From Batillaria attramentaria (Eukaryota; Mollusca; Gastropoda; Batillariidae): DNA of 64,000 nucleotides. Position 1 is the first letter of the stretch. Each line of letters opens with the position of its first letter. Location of the stretch: positions 136,001 to 200,000 of the forward strand of contig JACVVK020000326.1 in the NCBI GenBank assembly GCA_018292915.2, read 5' to 3'. The translations under genes were made by a program, and so were the position numbers. The notes under the pieces were generated by a model, which did not search any database, was not told the DNA's origin, and saw only the letters and a list, made by a program, of their open reading frames with translations. Of the stretch, positions 1 to 13,135 are shown piece by piece.

Positions 1-3000
1 GATGAAGGCCATTGGCACAGCGTAGTTGGTCAGCATTCTCTCCAGGTGCTTCAGCAATGTAACAATGCTGCACGATGAAAACAATAAAAATTAGTAAAAG
101 CTGTTGATGATTATATGATACTGTTTCCTCATTATATGCCACTCTGCCTGAAAAATTAATGCTTTAAAACAAGCATGTACTGACAATAATCAGCGCACAC
201 TTGATTTTAATTGATTGTGACGAATAAGCTGCTGCAAATTCACATTTCAGGAAATGTAAAAATTTTGTGATGCTTTTCTGAACAGGGTTATCGACAGTGT
301 GAATAAAAGCAACATAACGCTAGACAGTCTTTGTCAGGATTTAATTACGTCCAACAGAACAGTTGTCAATGGTGACCGAGATGGGACGTACTGATCGATG
401 TATTATCTACATACACAGGGTTATCTACAGGGTTATCTTATTCTCTACCTACAGGCCCCCAAACGTACTCATCTGGACAGTGGTTCCAAGTGAGAGTGTC
501 TGACAGATCTATTGTTTTCAGAGAGTTTCATAAGTGTTTATACTTACCATCCCCAAATAAGGCAGTAGTGCTGTTTAAATGCCAGGAACTCGGGCTGTGC
601 GTCGCGCACTTTGCCATGCTGAATGGCAAAGCGGTGACTCAAGGACTTAAACTCACCGCTTGCGGGCGTAGTAGGTGGAGGCTGTGTGAAACATGAAAAA
701 TGACATGGTGATAATCAACTGTCAGACAGAACAAGGGATGTTATACACGGTATATGCAGTTCACAATATTCCATCGATACAATTAAAACATGAAAGATCA
801 AACACAGCCAACTTGTTCGATTGGATCAAAGATTACCAATAATCTATAAAAAAAAGAAGTCAATTTCACAATGGAACTCGAACGCAGACGGAGACTCCAT
901 GTACTTGCATCTCTCTTGCCTACACATTCTCTCACATTACAAAAGAATTTCACAACATTACCAATTTAATTAAACCAGTATTCTTCTTCTGTTCAATACA
1001 TTGATACTGCATGGATTTCAAACTGCACTGAGCCAATACACAGCAATTTAGTCCCTTTCAGTTCTCTTTACAATTTAGCTCCAGTACCTCAGATTTTGCA
1101 TAGTATACTTATGACAGAGATGACAGAAGAAATATGTTAAAGAAATAGAAAAAAGAAGAAGAAAGGAAAAAGAGCACTGTTGCCATCACCATGCAAAAAC
1201 GCAGTCAGATGCACCATGTACAAATACATACACACACACAGAAAAAGCATAATATTCACCAAAGGACCCCACCAAGACCAGTTAGCTGTAACTTACAAAC
1301 TGAGTTTACAGAAACTTTTTTTTTTTTGGGGGGGGGGGGGGGACTGATTGACATCTATGTACACAATCACTTATGGTTAGTTTGTTAAAGGAATGCAAAG
1401 TGCAGTTGCATGTGTGCAGAATGTGCACCTGGCATATTTCAGCCATGTGAATAACATATACAATGTACATGCACTGATACAGTGAACGGAAAAAAAAGTG
1501 AAAATGCACAAACATACACTCAAGACTACATCATGTTTACTCATGATTTCAAATTATTTTCAATTGTGTTTATGTGTGTGTGTGTGTGTTTAAATTGTCT
1601 TGTGAGCAGAAGAAATAACATGGAACCATTTTGCAACTTTTAAATTGGTGTGGAATGTATCTTTGCCAGCCCCTGAAGACACTTTTTTGTTGTTGACAGC
1701 TCATGCCATTAACTTCAAAATGGTGTAATACTGGTGTTGTTTTTATCTACCTGTTCTAAGCATAGAGTATTTACTGAGTGTATAGAAGAACAACAACAAA
1801 AAAACCCCTAAAAATTCTTGGCAGGGCAAAAAAAAAAAAAAAAAAAATCCCCAGAACAAAAACACACAAATAATGATGAGTATGTGAGTTCTGACCCTTG
1901 CGCCTGTCCCCTCCCCTAAGTATCACCATTAAATAAGCACGTAAACGTACGTCTTACATGCAAAATGTTACAGGGTTTCACAGTCATAATATTTTCCAGC
2001 AGAGATCTGCTGCTGCTGGTGCAGCTCTGATTGGACGAAAAAGACAAAAAGAAAGGTGCACATTCACAGGTTATTTAGCAATTAGGTAGCTATAAAGTAC
2101 ATGTAGTTTGCAGTGAAAATGGGTAAGACTAACACAAAACACATCCTACAGTTATAGTTTGTGGTTGCATTTGCCAAATACTGACAGAACATGACAATCT
2201 GTGGCATCATACTATCCCGTGTGGGGCCAAGTATTTGTGCTGGCATTTTCATCATTGCCCCATCTTTGATATCACCCGAATGTGGTGGAAAAGGACGTTA
2301 AGCCCCCAAACACCCACCCCCAACCCCCTGTGGCATTATACCAACAGCTAATATTTCAAAATGTGATGCAATGACATAAATTGACCATAGGGTCAATTTT
2401 TGTTTGGTGTTTATTTGAAGGACCCTGTTTGACGAGTGTGCTAGATTGTAGCAATTTTTGTTGTAACAAAAGAGCGTGATTTTCATATTTTGTAGGGCGT
2501 GGTGCCTGCCAGGGGGTTGCAAGAGGAAGCAAGCTGCCACTGAAGCTGGGACTTCTTGCGCACAACAGAGGCAAATGTAATGCAAGTGGATTTAGGTGAA
2601 GTGGCTTTCTGGCCTAAACAGTCTAACATTACTACAGTGAGGCGTGAGCGGAAAGGAGACATTCAAATTTTGTAAACTCCTGTCAGGTACATGCCCTTGA
2701 ATGGTCTGTGCGTGGTCATTTTTGTTTCTAGATTGAAGCATTTCTAGGGGGTGACTATGATGCCTGAGGCTTAAAAGGAAATACATATGCATTCTGAGGC
2801 CTCGCGCATTTGCATACTTTAATTATGACCTGTCTTTGTGTGACGTAAGTCAAAGCATTTCATGGTCCAGCAATTTCAACAGCGTTGGCCGTATGTTTCC
2901 CTATGTACAGAGCCCATGGAGCTACTAACAACTACAGTAAACACACAGGTGACCTTGTGCATAGATTGGCGTGCAGGAGTTTTGTACAGTGAAGGGTACA

Positions 3001-5733
3001 TTCTAACACAGAAAACAGGACTGAGAGATCCAAGAGGGAAATAAACAAAGTGACATGAGTTTGAAGGTGAAGACCATTTTGCAAAAGGAAAGTTGCTACA
3101 ACTACAAGTACAGTACAGTCGGAAGAAAACGCATGCCAGATATAGAGGGTGAAATTTAAAATAATGTCCACCTGAATCATCGGCAACTGCTGATAATGTG
3201 AAAAAGAAAAGAATCAAGGTTGGTTGCTTAAAAAAAAAAAAAAAAAAATTGACCTACCACTCTGCACTAATAGTGACTTCAGATACAGTACTTTATACAG
3301 AGAGGAAAAACTGCATTTACAAATCAATACGTCACACAGTACGGCTTGCAGCACAAGCAATATGCAACATATCAAGCTTGTGATACAGAAACTGCCTTGA
3401 TTACAAAAACAGACACACATACACATAAACACTGCAAAATCAGTACATCTCAGGCATTGAACAATGTGTTGTGGCATGTGCTGAAACTTTGGTTGACACA
3501 ATAAGGTGCACACTGGTGCTCTGTGAGACAAATTTTGTGAAATCTGCTGCTACGGCCAGAACAGATTAGGACTCACATGTTTATCTGGCAGGCCAGTTTG
3601 AAGAAGAAACAATTCTGTTTACAACCATTTACATAAAACTTGACTGATATCTCAGAGAATAAAAATCTGGTGCAACCGGCCCCCGTAGTGTAGTGGTTAG
3701 CACTTCGGATCATGGACCGGGAGACCCGGGTTCGAGTCCCAGCCGAGGCAAGCTGGATTTTTCCTACCTAGGCCGGCTCCTACCCAGAGCGGGTGTGCCT
3801 TGGGCCCAATGGGGAGGCTGTTGCCACACAGCTGAGATTCACCCACTTCACGGGTGCAACTTTGGGGGTGCTTCCCTTGGCATGACACGTCTTATGATGT
3901 GGATGATTACATGGCCGGCACCGCAGGTGCCGTAGTTCCTGGGCCTGATTTATGCCGGGATATTTATGACAGGGAGCATGGAATGCGGCCCTGTCCTGTC
4001 ATGTCCAAACCACAAGGACCTCCATAGCATCAATCATCTTACCATCATCCTCATCTTCATCATCATGCATAATTTTTAAAAAAAGCCCCAGCTTTCGAGC
4101 CCTGCGTGGATTCCACCCATTACCTGGGAGGAACACCACTGGAACTGGCGAAAGAGTTGGGGCAGCAAAAAAAAAAAAAAAAAAAAAATCTGGTGCAGCT
4201 GGGAATACATTAAACTCTTGTCGTGGGCCATTGTACATGTACCTATGATTAGTATTTAACACGCCAAGGGGTTTATGAAGTTTTGATTCACCGCCTGTAA
4301 ATTATAGAAAGTGGTCAAAAAACATCCACTCGGACTCCACCTGCATTCCCAGTCGTTAAAGTTCTTCTCAAAATTTCTTTGCGCTTCTGGGCACTTAGTT
4401 CACATTCATATAAAAAGAAACTGGTGTAAAAATGTACCACGTCTGACCTGTGCATGCTTCGATCATCATGTCATTCACAGCACAGATGAGTACCAGAGAA
4501 ACACACTGAAACACGAAGGAAGCCTTACCAGCGGCTGAAGTGGCATCTCAAATGTTTTGACAGTGGCTGGAGTCTTGGTCTGCCTTCCAGATGCAAGTGT
4601 TGAGGCTGACTTGGCAGACACTGTGCGTGTCTCGGGTGTGACGGCAGGACGAGGTGGCACTGCTGGCATATTTTCAAGCGTGTTTTCTGCACCCTCTCTT
4701 GGCTTGCCGTCGGTGTCGTACTGCAGATTTGCCCAAGTGGCCATCTCTGGGGGAAAAAAAAAAAAAAATCAGCATTGTTTCTATTTGTCCCATTGATTTT
4801 TATAAGCCTGAGCCTCATGTGTAAAATAAACAGACGTAAATTTTCAACCCACTCTCATGTTCAGGTGAAACATAAATGCATTTGAACTTAATTTTCCTAA
4901 AGTACGCACAATTCTGCATAGCTTATGAATCAACAACTAAAATACACAACCAAGACTGCAGACTGTCACTTAGACAAGCAGGCGTTTCTTCTACTTATAT
5001 CTAATATGTTTTGGCACTGTACAATGGTAGAAGTGCACAATCAATGAAGGGAAAAAAAGAAACAAAATACATAACAACTTATAATAATACATGTAATAAT
5101 AAACACACATGGATCGTGAATAAAGTGGGAATGTCTATTAAACAAACACACATAAGTGAGTAAACTGACTTGCCAGCAAACAGTAACATTTGAAAGGAAG
5201 GTTCAGAGACACACACGTCTGTCTCACCTGCCACACCGCCTTTGTTTTTCGTGTCAGGGTCATGTAGAGTGAGCATCTTGTGTCTGACGGGTGAGGGGTC
5301 AAGGGTCAGCTGGGCGGCAGGGGGAATCAGGCCACGCTCAATGAGGCTCAGGATTCCTTTCCGAGCATCATCCTCGGAGATGGGTGGGGGTGCAAGCTGT
5401 TGAAACAAACAACTTTGGAAATGACCATGCAGACATTTTCATTTATTAGTCTGTGTGTGCATGAAAGCATTTCCCTGAATGTCAGTACTACAGTTTGGCA
5501 TTGCATGTGATGGCATCATAACTTACTGCAGTGTATAATTATGATGTTCCCATGGTAACCATTTTTGTCTTTTTCCTGCATGCGCGATGCATGGTTAATG
5601 GCTTTCCACAATGTGGAACTCGCTGCCTTCTGCCCTCCGTGATGTCTCAACACTGTCAGCCTTTAAGTCACAACTCAAAACATACCTGTTCCATCAGGCT
5701 TTCCATAGGTAACTGGGACCCTCTGTCCATGTT

Positions 5734-5775
<42 letters not shown>

Positions 5776-7983
5776 CGTGTGTGCGTGTGTGTGCTGTGTG
5801 TGTGTGTGTGTGCGTGCGTGCGCGTGTGTGTGTGTTGTGTGTGGGTGCCCCATAAGTACGATGCATTATTACATGTATTATTCTGTGAAATTTGATCTTT
5901 AAGCCTGGTCTTGCTGAAAGAATTTGTCTTATACATGTACTCAAAAAGCCACAGAGGCAGTCCGGAATATTCCGCGCTCAGCACAACCAGTTCGCACACT
6001 TGATACAGTGTGTGCCTGTGAAGGCAAGCAGACACCGTAACGAAGTCTGCATGGGAATCCTACCAAATTTCCTGCCCACCAGGGACTGGCATCTGTGCCT
6101 CAGCATCCAAAGTGGATGCCGGAACAACCGGTCCAGCTCCCTTGTCAACTAAAAGGAACGCTGAAGCTGCATGTAAGCAGTCTCACCTGAGGATCAACAC
6201 GGTTTGCCTTGGGCAGCACAGTAAGGTGATCCACAGTTGGACCATGGACTGGCTTGAGAGGGGCCTGAGAAAGAAAATGTTACACTGTCAACACACACTC
6301 CTTACTACCACACTACTTCATCAACATCCAAGAAGTAGTAATCAAATGTAATACTGCAGACAGCAAATTACTTTTGAATACTTGAATGAATTAATGAATA
6401 ATGCTGATGTTCACAGCAAACTGAAAAAAAACAACCCACAATCAAAAAAATAAACAAACCTGCAAAACAACAACAATAACAACACCACCCAACCAACCCC
6501 TCCCCCCAAAAAAACAAAAACAAAAAAAAAAACAACCAACCAAACAAACAAACAAAACAAAACAACAAAAAACACCAAACAAAAAAACAAACAAAAAACA
6601 AACAAACGGACAGCGACAAAAACATTCAGCCAGCCAACCAACCAACCAAACATATATACAAACAATAAAAGCAACACCAGCACCAGCACTAATAACAAAC
6701 AATTAGAAAATTATAAAATGAACTGGAATGTCATGACTAAACGAATGAATGAAGAAGCAGACAAGTATTCACCTTCGTTGGTTTTCTTGCATTGATAAGG
6801 GGAAGCTGAATGCCAAAGTTTTCACGCATGACGGGTCGATTATTCTGGTTCTGTGGGTTGAAGATGGCACGAAGTGTCCATTGCTGGTAATGCTGAAACG
6901 AGAAGGAACAAAAACAAAAATTTCTCTTTATTCATAATGTGGATTATATTGCTAATTCGCTTACACACACTCACTCCTCGTCAAAACTGGTGGGATGTAG
7001 GTACAGAGAGGGGCTGGGGATGATAAACTGCACTCAGTGTTTCTTTTTCTTAGTTTTCTAAAGTTGTTAGTTAGTTAGTTAGTTAGTTAGTTAAGGCTTA
7101 ATGCCGTGCAAGCAACCAAGACTATTTCGCGGTCAAACAGGTTTCCTTACTGCCAGGTCCTTTAAAATATAAAATATGTCCAGCTTAAAACATGATAAAT
7201 TAAAAATCTACATGTATCTGGATTAAACGAAATAATTAACACATTTTATATTTTCCAGTCTCACACTTATCAACGGCTAATCACGAGAAGTCTACACTAA
7301 TCTATATTTTATAAAATAGATCAGCCTCCTTCAGGAAACTGAAAATGCTGTCAGGTGGGACATCCCTGAACAGCACCTTTAGTGAACTAGAACGGTAATG
7401 TTTGAAATGTTTGAAACAAGAGAATGGCCAAAAGAGCAAAACAAAACTACTGAAACTATCACTCATTATAGGAGTAATATTCTCATCGTTTTGATTTGGG
7501 ACTCTCTTTTTTTCATGTCAGTCAAATCTATTGTAAAAATTGTTTCAAGCATGTCAACGTTATTCACTGTTTAGCAGTCATCACAACATGGGCATACTGT
7601 ATTCAGGTTGTAACATGGCTACATGTACATATGCACCTTCTCAATGTTTATGATCTATGTAATGAGGGTAATGTTCATGACATGTGTGTGGGAAATGTTT
7701 GATGAGGGCAATGTTTATAACAATATATGAATGTACTGACATAGCCGACCCTGGTGATTTTAAATGAATTGCATTATATGGCTTTAAAAGCCCCTTGCGC
7801 TCAGAGCCAGCAATAAAATCTCTCTTGGCAAATCTCTTTTGGCCCTATCCCAAAAACAGAGGGGATAACAAGGGCTTCATGTCCGCGCCGGGCATTCATT
7901 TTCAAAATGTCAGATTCCTTTCTCATCAAACGGACAAAGGGGGGGGGGGGGGGGGGGGGAGGTGCGGTGTGGTGTGTGTGGAT

Positions 7984-8014
<31 letters not shown>

Positions 8015-8740
8015 GGGGGGGTTAGAATCAACAATGATTGAACGCGGCTGTGTGGCTGCGTGTATGACTGTGTGGACTTATACAAACGGAGGTGAATGTT
8101 TTGTGTGCCATACCCTTTTGCTGTACAGGCAGGTCGTTTTGTCAATGGGCAACATGACATTCAGGACAAATGTCCAGAATTTTCACGTCCAGCCAGGACA
8201 TTTGGTCTATTATATTCCAATGGATATGAAGCCATGGGATAATATTAAAGTCAAAGTTCTGTTCCCTGAGCTACAGTCAGGTCACTGAAAACCATACTAA
8301 ACTCTCCTTACCTTCTGTCCAGGAGACAGCCCTTTATATGCATCTTTCTCAAGCCTGGCAGGCAACTTCACTCCTGGTGGATGTGGCTGTCTGTGAAAGG
8401 AAAAAAACAAGCAAACCCATTTATACAGTATTTTATATTCATTGTCCACATGCCTTCATCTTATGCATAAAAGCCTCGGTCCTCATTCCATTAGGTGCCC
8501 ACAGGGCAGAGGCATGCTAAGAGGCAGTGCTCAACAATCGACCATAACAGAGCATGACAAGGCCTGTGTGACGCAAACCAACACTGGAACCGAACTACAC
8601 AATCTGCCCACATTGTCCCAGTTCAAATCCAACTTAAAGACTGAGCTTTTCCGTCAGGCCTTTGGCCTTTGACACACCAGTTCTTCTTTCTGCAGGTAAT
8701 ATTCAGTCTGTACATCAGCATTGGTGAGATGTATATGAAA

Positions 8741-8801
<61 letters not shown>

Positions 8802-9744
8802 TGTGTGTGTGTGTCTGTGTGTGTATGTGTGTGCACTGAATCCAGTCCTGTGAGAGCCTGTGCTTTATTAGTTTATAATATGTATTATCAATATTGTTAT
8901 TATTATTGACAGTCTCAAAGACAACACTAGGGAGATTACTTGGAGATGTGGTGGAGTGCATATATAATGGGCTTTTCCAAGCGCAGACACATGGTCTTGA
9001 ACTGAACTGAACTGACCATATTGTTGTAGTGTGTTGTTATTGTTGTACGACTGGTGGTGCACAATTCAACCAACCTCATCATGTAGGCTGGTTTGTTGTT
9101 CTGGAGGTCAACTGTTGTCTCCATGGAAAGGAAATGCTCATCGCGTGGCATACGATCTGACAGTGGTATTGTCTGTACTTGACTGTTAAGTCGATTGACA
9201 ACCTCTTCTGTCCGTTTCTGGTGACCATAATGAAAAATGTAAGCAAGGATAACTGTACAAAACAACAAAAAACAAAAAAACCCAACAGGATTTAAATACA
9301 AGGATCAATTACCCGATAACAGATGAAACAATATACACATCATTATCATTGTTATTATAATTATTTGTCTGCAATAAACAATGTACAAAATGCATAAATA
9401 CCACTTCAACTCCACCACTTGACAAATCGGTCATGTTTAGTGTCAAAATATGCTAGGGTTTTCACCTGTAGACCTTGCTCTGTCTTGGCAAGGGCATTTT
9501 GGAAGTCCGCAAGACTGATTTTGCCATCATTTTGGCTAAAGCGCTCCCTTAGCTGTCGCAGGTCCTCCTGAACCTGAAAGGGAAAAAGCTGGTTAAACAT
9601 ACAATTACAACAATTGTAATGTTGGGACCGCGAAGGTGTGGGGCAGGAGGGGCTGTGGGGGCGTGGGGGTGGGGGTGGGCCGGGGGGGGGGGGTGTTGTA
9701 GATGGTGGGGATGGGGGGAGGTTTGGTGTGGTGTGGTGTGTGTG

Positions 9745-9775
<31 letters not shown>

Positions 9776-10186
9776 GCCGGAGGTGGGGGGGGGGGGGGGG
9801 GGGGGGGGCTGTAGAAGCAACAATGGTCGAACCGCGTTCTATCCGTATTAAGAGTTGTTTTCGGTTGTTTTCGGTCGTTTCGTTGTTTTCGGTAATTAGT
9901 AGGACCGGTGTTGCTGTATGTATGGCTGTGTGGACTTAAAGGCAGAGGTGAATGATTTGTGTGCCATACCCTTTTGCCGTACAGGCAGGTCGTTTTGTCT
10001 AGGACGACCTTTTCAATCATGAAATTTTATCCGCACCTGCTGATAGGCATGTTTTTGGCTGAACGCCATTTACCTATTGTGATCATGCATGCGGTACATG
10101 GCGAGACAAGGCAGATCTATGATTCAACCACTTACTTTGACAAGAATTTGCCCCACTTCCTCGGGGCGCGTCTCTATTTCAGTCAT
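1..10186 (-). CDS. IQCH: IQCH-like protein (IQ motif-containing protein H), N-terminal part, partial at the left edge
   Basis: Ten exons, high to low: 10136-10186, 9466-9573, 9075-9217, 8312-8390, 6773-6892, 6187-6264, 5228-5396, 4529-4746, 548-681 and 1-67. All splice GT-AG and all phases agree, giving 389 codons before the window ends. The start MTEIETRPEEVGQILVKVQE leads into a short helical segment (DLRQLRERF) and a run ending AKTEQGLQ. Other conserved-looking blocks are RQPHPPGVKLPARLE and FKQHYCLIWGCIVTLLKHL. The layout and these blocks match my recollection of animal IQCH N-termini. The IQ motif would lie further left, outside the window. Position head to head with AAGAB, as in human 15q23, supports the name. 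IQCH is known mainly as a testis/sperm protein with calmodulin-binding motifs; that role is family knowledge, not visible here. The coding exons are certain; the name is likely. Confidence 0.5.
2214..2330 (+). mobile_element. SINE family 1, headless copy
   Basis: GGGGCCAAGTATTTGTGCTG, CATCTTTGATATCACCCGAA and AAAAGGACGTTAAGCCCCCA match the body and tail of 42095-42271. In an IQCH intron. Confidence 0.5.
3678..4060 (+). mobile_element. tRNA-derived SINE (family 3)
   Basis: The head at 3678-3752 looks like a tRNA, with A-box-like TAGTGTAGTGG and B-box GGTTCGAGTCC at 3729-3739, ending in CGAGGCA. About 300 bp of unrelated body follow (…GGGTGTGCCTTGGGCCCAAT…). This is the structure of a Pol III SINE. 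It lies in an IQCH intron. The right boundary is approximate. Confidence 0.5.
5614..5712 (+). mobile_element. 5'-truncated non-LTR retrotransposon (LINE) 3' end
   Basis: In one frame these 32 codons read WNSLPSALRDVSTLSAFKSQ and continue LKTYLFHQAF before a stop. This is the typical C-terminus of CR1/L2/Jockey-type reverse-transcriptase ORFs. A (GT)n tract follows directly. It is a dead fragment in an IQCH intron on the opposite strand to the gene. Confidence 0.5.
5904..5992. mobile_element. Small inverted-repeat element, copy 1
   Basis: The left end reads CTGGTCTTGCTGA and the right end CTCAGCACAACCAG, which are imperfect inverted repeats. The interior 'agtccggaatattccg' recurs in the copy at 16028-16091. 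It lies in an IQCH intron and looks like a short non-autonomous element (MITE-like). Confidence 0.5.
6421..6680 (+). repeat. A/C-rich low-complexity tract
   Basis: About 260 bp made almost entirely of A and C ((CAAA)n, (CAA)n and (CCAA)n mixtures). The long F/C/V-rich minus-strand frames across it are composition artefacts. Confidence 0.5.
7061..7092 (+). repeat. (GTTA)n microsatellite
   Basis: Eight tandem TTAG/GTTA units in an IQCH intron. Confidence 0.5.
7937..8145 (+). repeat. Dispersed repeat copy with flanking oligo-G and GT tracts
   Basis: Two long G runs (about 7939-7960 and 7998-8021) flank a (GT)n tract. They are followed by 'caacaatgattgaacgcg', 'gactgtgtggactta' and 'tttgtgtgccataccctttt', which recur at 9810-9998. 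It lies in an IQCH intron. Confidence 0.5.
8590..9018 (+). mobile_element. Second LINE 3' end fragment with GT tract and terminal short repeat
   Basis: 8599-8672 encodes LPTLSQFKSNLKTELFRQAF and a stop, the same C-terminal motif as at 5614-5712. It is followed by (GT)n at about 8743-8833 and by 'tgaactgaactgaact' near 9000, a tail like those of CR1/L2-class elements. 5' truncated. Confidence 0.5.
9650..9998 (+). repeat. Second copy of the G-rich/GT dispersed repeat
   Basis: G-rich and (GT)n sequence at 9650-9808 is followed by 'caacaatggtcgaaccgcg' and then 'ggctgtgtggactta' and 'tttgtgtgccataccctttt'. It matches the copy at 7937-8145 but carries an extra block of about 60 bp (near 9840-9905) rich in TTTTCGGT. 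It lies in IQCH intron 1. Confidence 0.5.
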
Positions 10187-10382
10187 TTTGGAGGTAATCC
10201 AGAGTATCCAGAGTAGGAAGCCGATGTGCCCAGTGTGAAATCAACTACCAAATGAAGAAAATACGAGACAAACTCCCATAATCTCTGTTGGTCAAGATCC
10301 CTGCCTGCAGGGAGCCATGACGTTCCTCGGCAACACTTAAAACAACACGAATTGATGACGTAGAGCGCATACATTTTCCAAG
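10187..10382. promoter_or_regulatory. Putative bidirectional promoter between IQCH and AAGAB
   Basis: Only 196 bp separate the two divergent start codons, so both 5' UTRs and the core promoter must lie here, or in part inside the first exons. No TATA box is evident. The AAGAB start codon sits inside AAGATGGCTGC (10380-10390), which resembles the YY1 element often found at start codons of TATA-less housekeeping genes. The shared-promoter role is inferred from spacing. Confidence 0.5.
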
Positions 10383-11768
10383 ATGGCTGCGCCCTGTGCG
10401 CTGATCGCAAGCTGCAGTCCATTTCATCCCGAGGAGATAGTTCGACGTATGTTATGCTTTTTTTTTAATTCGCAAACTGATCATGATTTTATTGAAACAC
10501 TAATAATTAACTAAGTAGGATGATCTAGGCTTGCTTGTGAGTGCGCAGAGTGTCGACCAGTGTTGATCAGGACAAGTGGCGATAGTCTCTGGTCTACTGA
10601 TTCACAGAGCCTTTTTTCTGCCTAAGCTATCGCTGCATTAGAAAAAGGTTATCACCCGAGTACCTTACAAACATGCAAAATCATAACCGAAGCGACAGCA
10701 GCACCAAGCTGTCCGCCAAACGCCGAAAATGGTGTGAAAAGTTGGATGTTTGCGTTATTGGGGGAGTGGCACTTTTTCCAACTCCAAGTTATAGTTGGAT
10801 GAGCTAGCTAATTCTTTGAAACCCATTCTCAGCTGCCAGTGACGAAGAGAGGATAGGGTGGATATATTATTTGCTCGTTATTTCTGTATCATTAATCTAA
10901 CCTTTGAAATCAATACAGCAGAACACAAGAAAAGCTTTTTCTGTGAGGCTGAACACTGTATGCACTTTGGTTGAATGACTCTTTACAAATTGTAATCAGT
11001 CGGATTTTGTCTTTCTTAGAAATATTAGATGTAGCAGACCTGCCAGAGGCAAAGCCAGAATTGGAGTGCATTCAGTCGTATGACTGGCACATTGACACCA
11101 AGTACTACACTGCTGATGTCAAGCTTTGCACCACTGCTACCCGCACTATTGGTGACCAGAGCTTTGCAGAATCAGTTCAGGCCTTTGTGGTTTACTTTGA
11201 TTCACATGAGGTACAGTTTAAAGATCAGATGGTTCTATGCATTTGGTAGAAGGGGCATTATGCAGATTGATAATTATAGAGGTCTGTTGTTGGAAATATT
11301 TCGTTTGGGTCCTTACAGATTTTTTTTCATTTAGTAACATTATATTTCACAGTTGGGGTGTTATGATTATTCCACTTTGGTTAGAAAACAAAAAACAAAA
11401 GCAAACTTTTTTTTTTTTTTAAAATTGCAGTGGCTTGTTGAGAATACACAGGTTGCAGGAACCACAAGAATATCTTGCAGTACATGTGTTTACCTGTGTT
11501 TCTTTGATAGACCAAAAACAGAAGTACTGAAAGTGAAACTAAAAGCACTATGACATGTTTGTATTGTTTCTATGTGCAGCATTTGTATGTTTTGCAACAC
11601 TGTTTCATCATTGCTGTGTCATATTCAGGTGTCCAGTTTTGAGAAGGTGAAGTCATGGGTACCATACCTGTCCCACATCAACCCACCGGTGCAGATTCTG
11701 GTGTGTCAGACTAGTCGTCATGAAGATGGTGTGTATTGAGACCGTTAAAAAGATCTCTTACTCTTTTT

Positions 11769-11815
<47 letters not shown>

Positions 11816-13008
11816 CGTGCGTGCGCATGTGTATGTTTGCATGCTTGTGTGTGTGTGTGTGCACTGGTTTTTAATCACTGATTATCATTTGCGAATGAAT
11901 AATATTTTTGGCATGTTTGTGATTTAAAAAAATGAGGGGAAAAAAGTGACCGGAGGAAACTGGTTGAGGTTGGATTCACATTGACCTAATGAGCTTCTTG
12001 GTTGTGTGCTGCATTCCGCACAATAGTACACTATTGTCACATGCGTTGTGCATTGTTAGAAGTAGTTCTGCAGGTGATTGTACATAATGGGAATACAGAG
12101 AAATTTTTTTTGTGTGTGTTTGCGTGCCTGTCTTTAGATTATTTGTAGAAACTGAAATGCTGATTGTTTTGTACTGATGTGGTTATTATATGTGACCTTC
12201 CATGAGAAAACCCAGCTTAAGTGCAAAATTTTCAATTTTTTGTTTTTGGAGCCATCTTAAAGAAACAACCTTGCTCTTTACAGTGCAAAAAACCTCCTTT
12301 TAAGACATCATAATTTAAGGGCAGAACTACCTGATTTTGGCAAAATCTCAATACTGATCAGATAGCACCCGCTGACCTTTGTTAGCCTCTAGCTCGGAAC
12401 TGCGGCGTGCGTCTTAAGCCAGGTTTTCTTGTGGACGGTCACATATGTATATAATTTATTTGTGTCTCTGTTTTAAAGCTGTAAGCAGATTGACAGCCCA
12501 GCAGTGGTGTATTGAGCATGGCTTTGAGCTTGTGGAGTTGGAACCTGAAGAAAACAGTGATGATGAAGGTAATACACAACTAAAATATTTTTCCAAACAT
12601 TTGAATCGGTGAGTTTACCTTTTCCTTTCTCCTACATGTCATGTGTTGAGGCTGACAACTGACAGTGACAGGTAATGAGACAACAACAACAACAACAGTT
12701 ACCTTGAACATGGCACTTTCATTTTGAACAGGAGATTTGCAGTGCATCTGCAGTTGCATGTGAAACTGATACGTAGACTTTATTTTTTGCTGTGCAGGGG
12801 ATCATGAAGACACTGAGTTTTGTTACTTCTGGTACCCTTCAGATTAATGCCTCACGTGTATGCTGAACTGTTTTTCAAGTGTGATGGTGATTATTATTTG
12901 GATTCTTTTTCTCTTTCATTCCAGACTGTGATTTTGTAGAATCAAACGGAGTAAAAAGAATAATCCAGGCCCTTCATGCTCACACTTGGCCAAACCTGGA
13001 ACTGAAAA

Positions 13009-13087
<79 letters not shown>

Positions 13088-13089
13088 CG

Positions 13090-13135
<46 letters not shown>

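Noticed and set aside
3678..3752. Functional tRNA gene candidates (also near 25190, 30773, 42095, 54733-55090)
   Set aside because: They have A/B-box-like sequence, but each is followed by a shared SINE body, stems are imperfect and copies recur with decay. They are SINE heads.
5668..5944. Long Thr-His or Cys-Val repeat open frames (also 8623, 13009, 40276, 57499, 58000)
   Set aside because: They are translations of (GT)n/(AC)n microsatellites and have no coding support.
6055..6150. Extra IQCH exon downstream of 6187-6264 (minus strand)
   Set aside because: The open stretch belongs to a decayed tRNA-SINE (family 4), and the neighbouring exons already join in phase.
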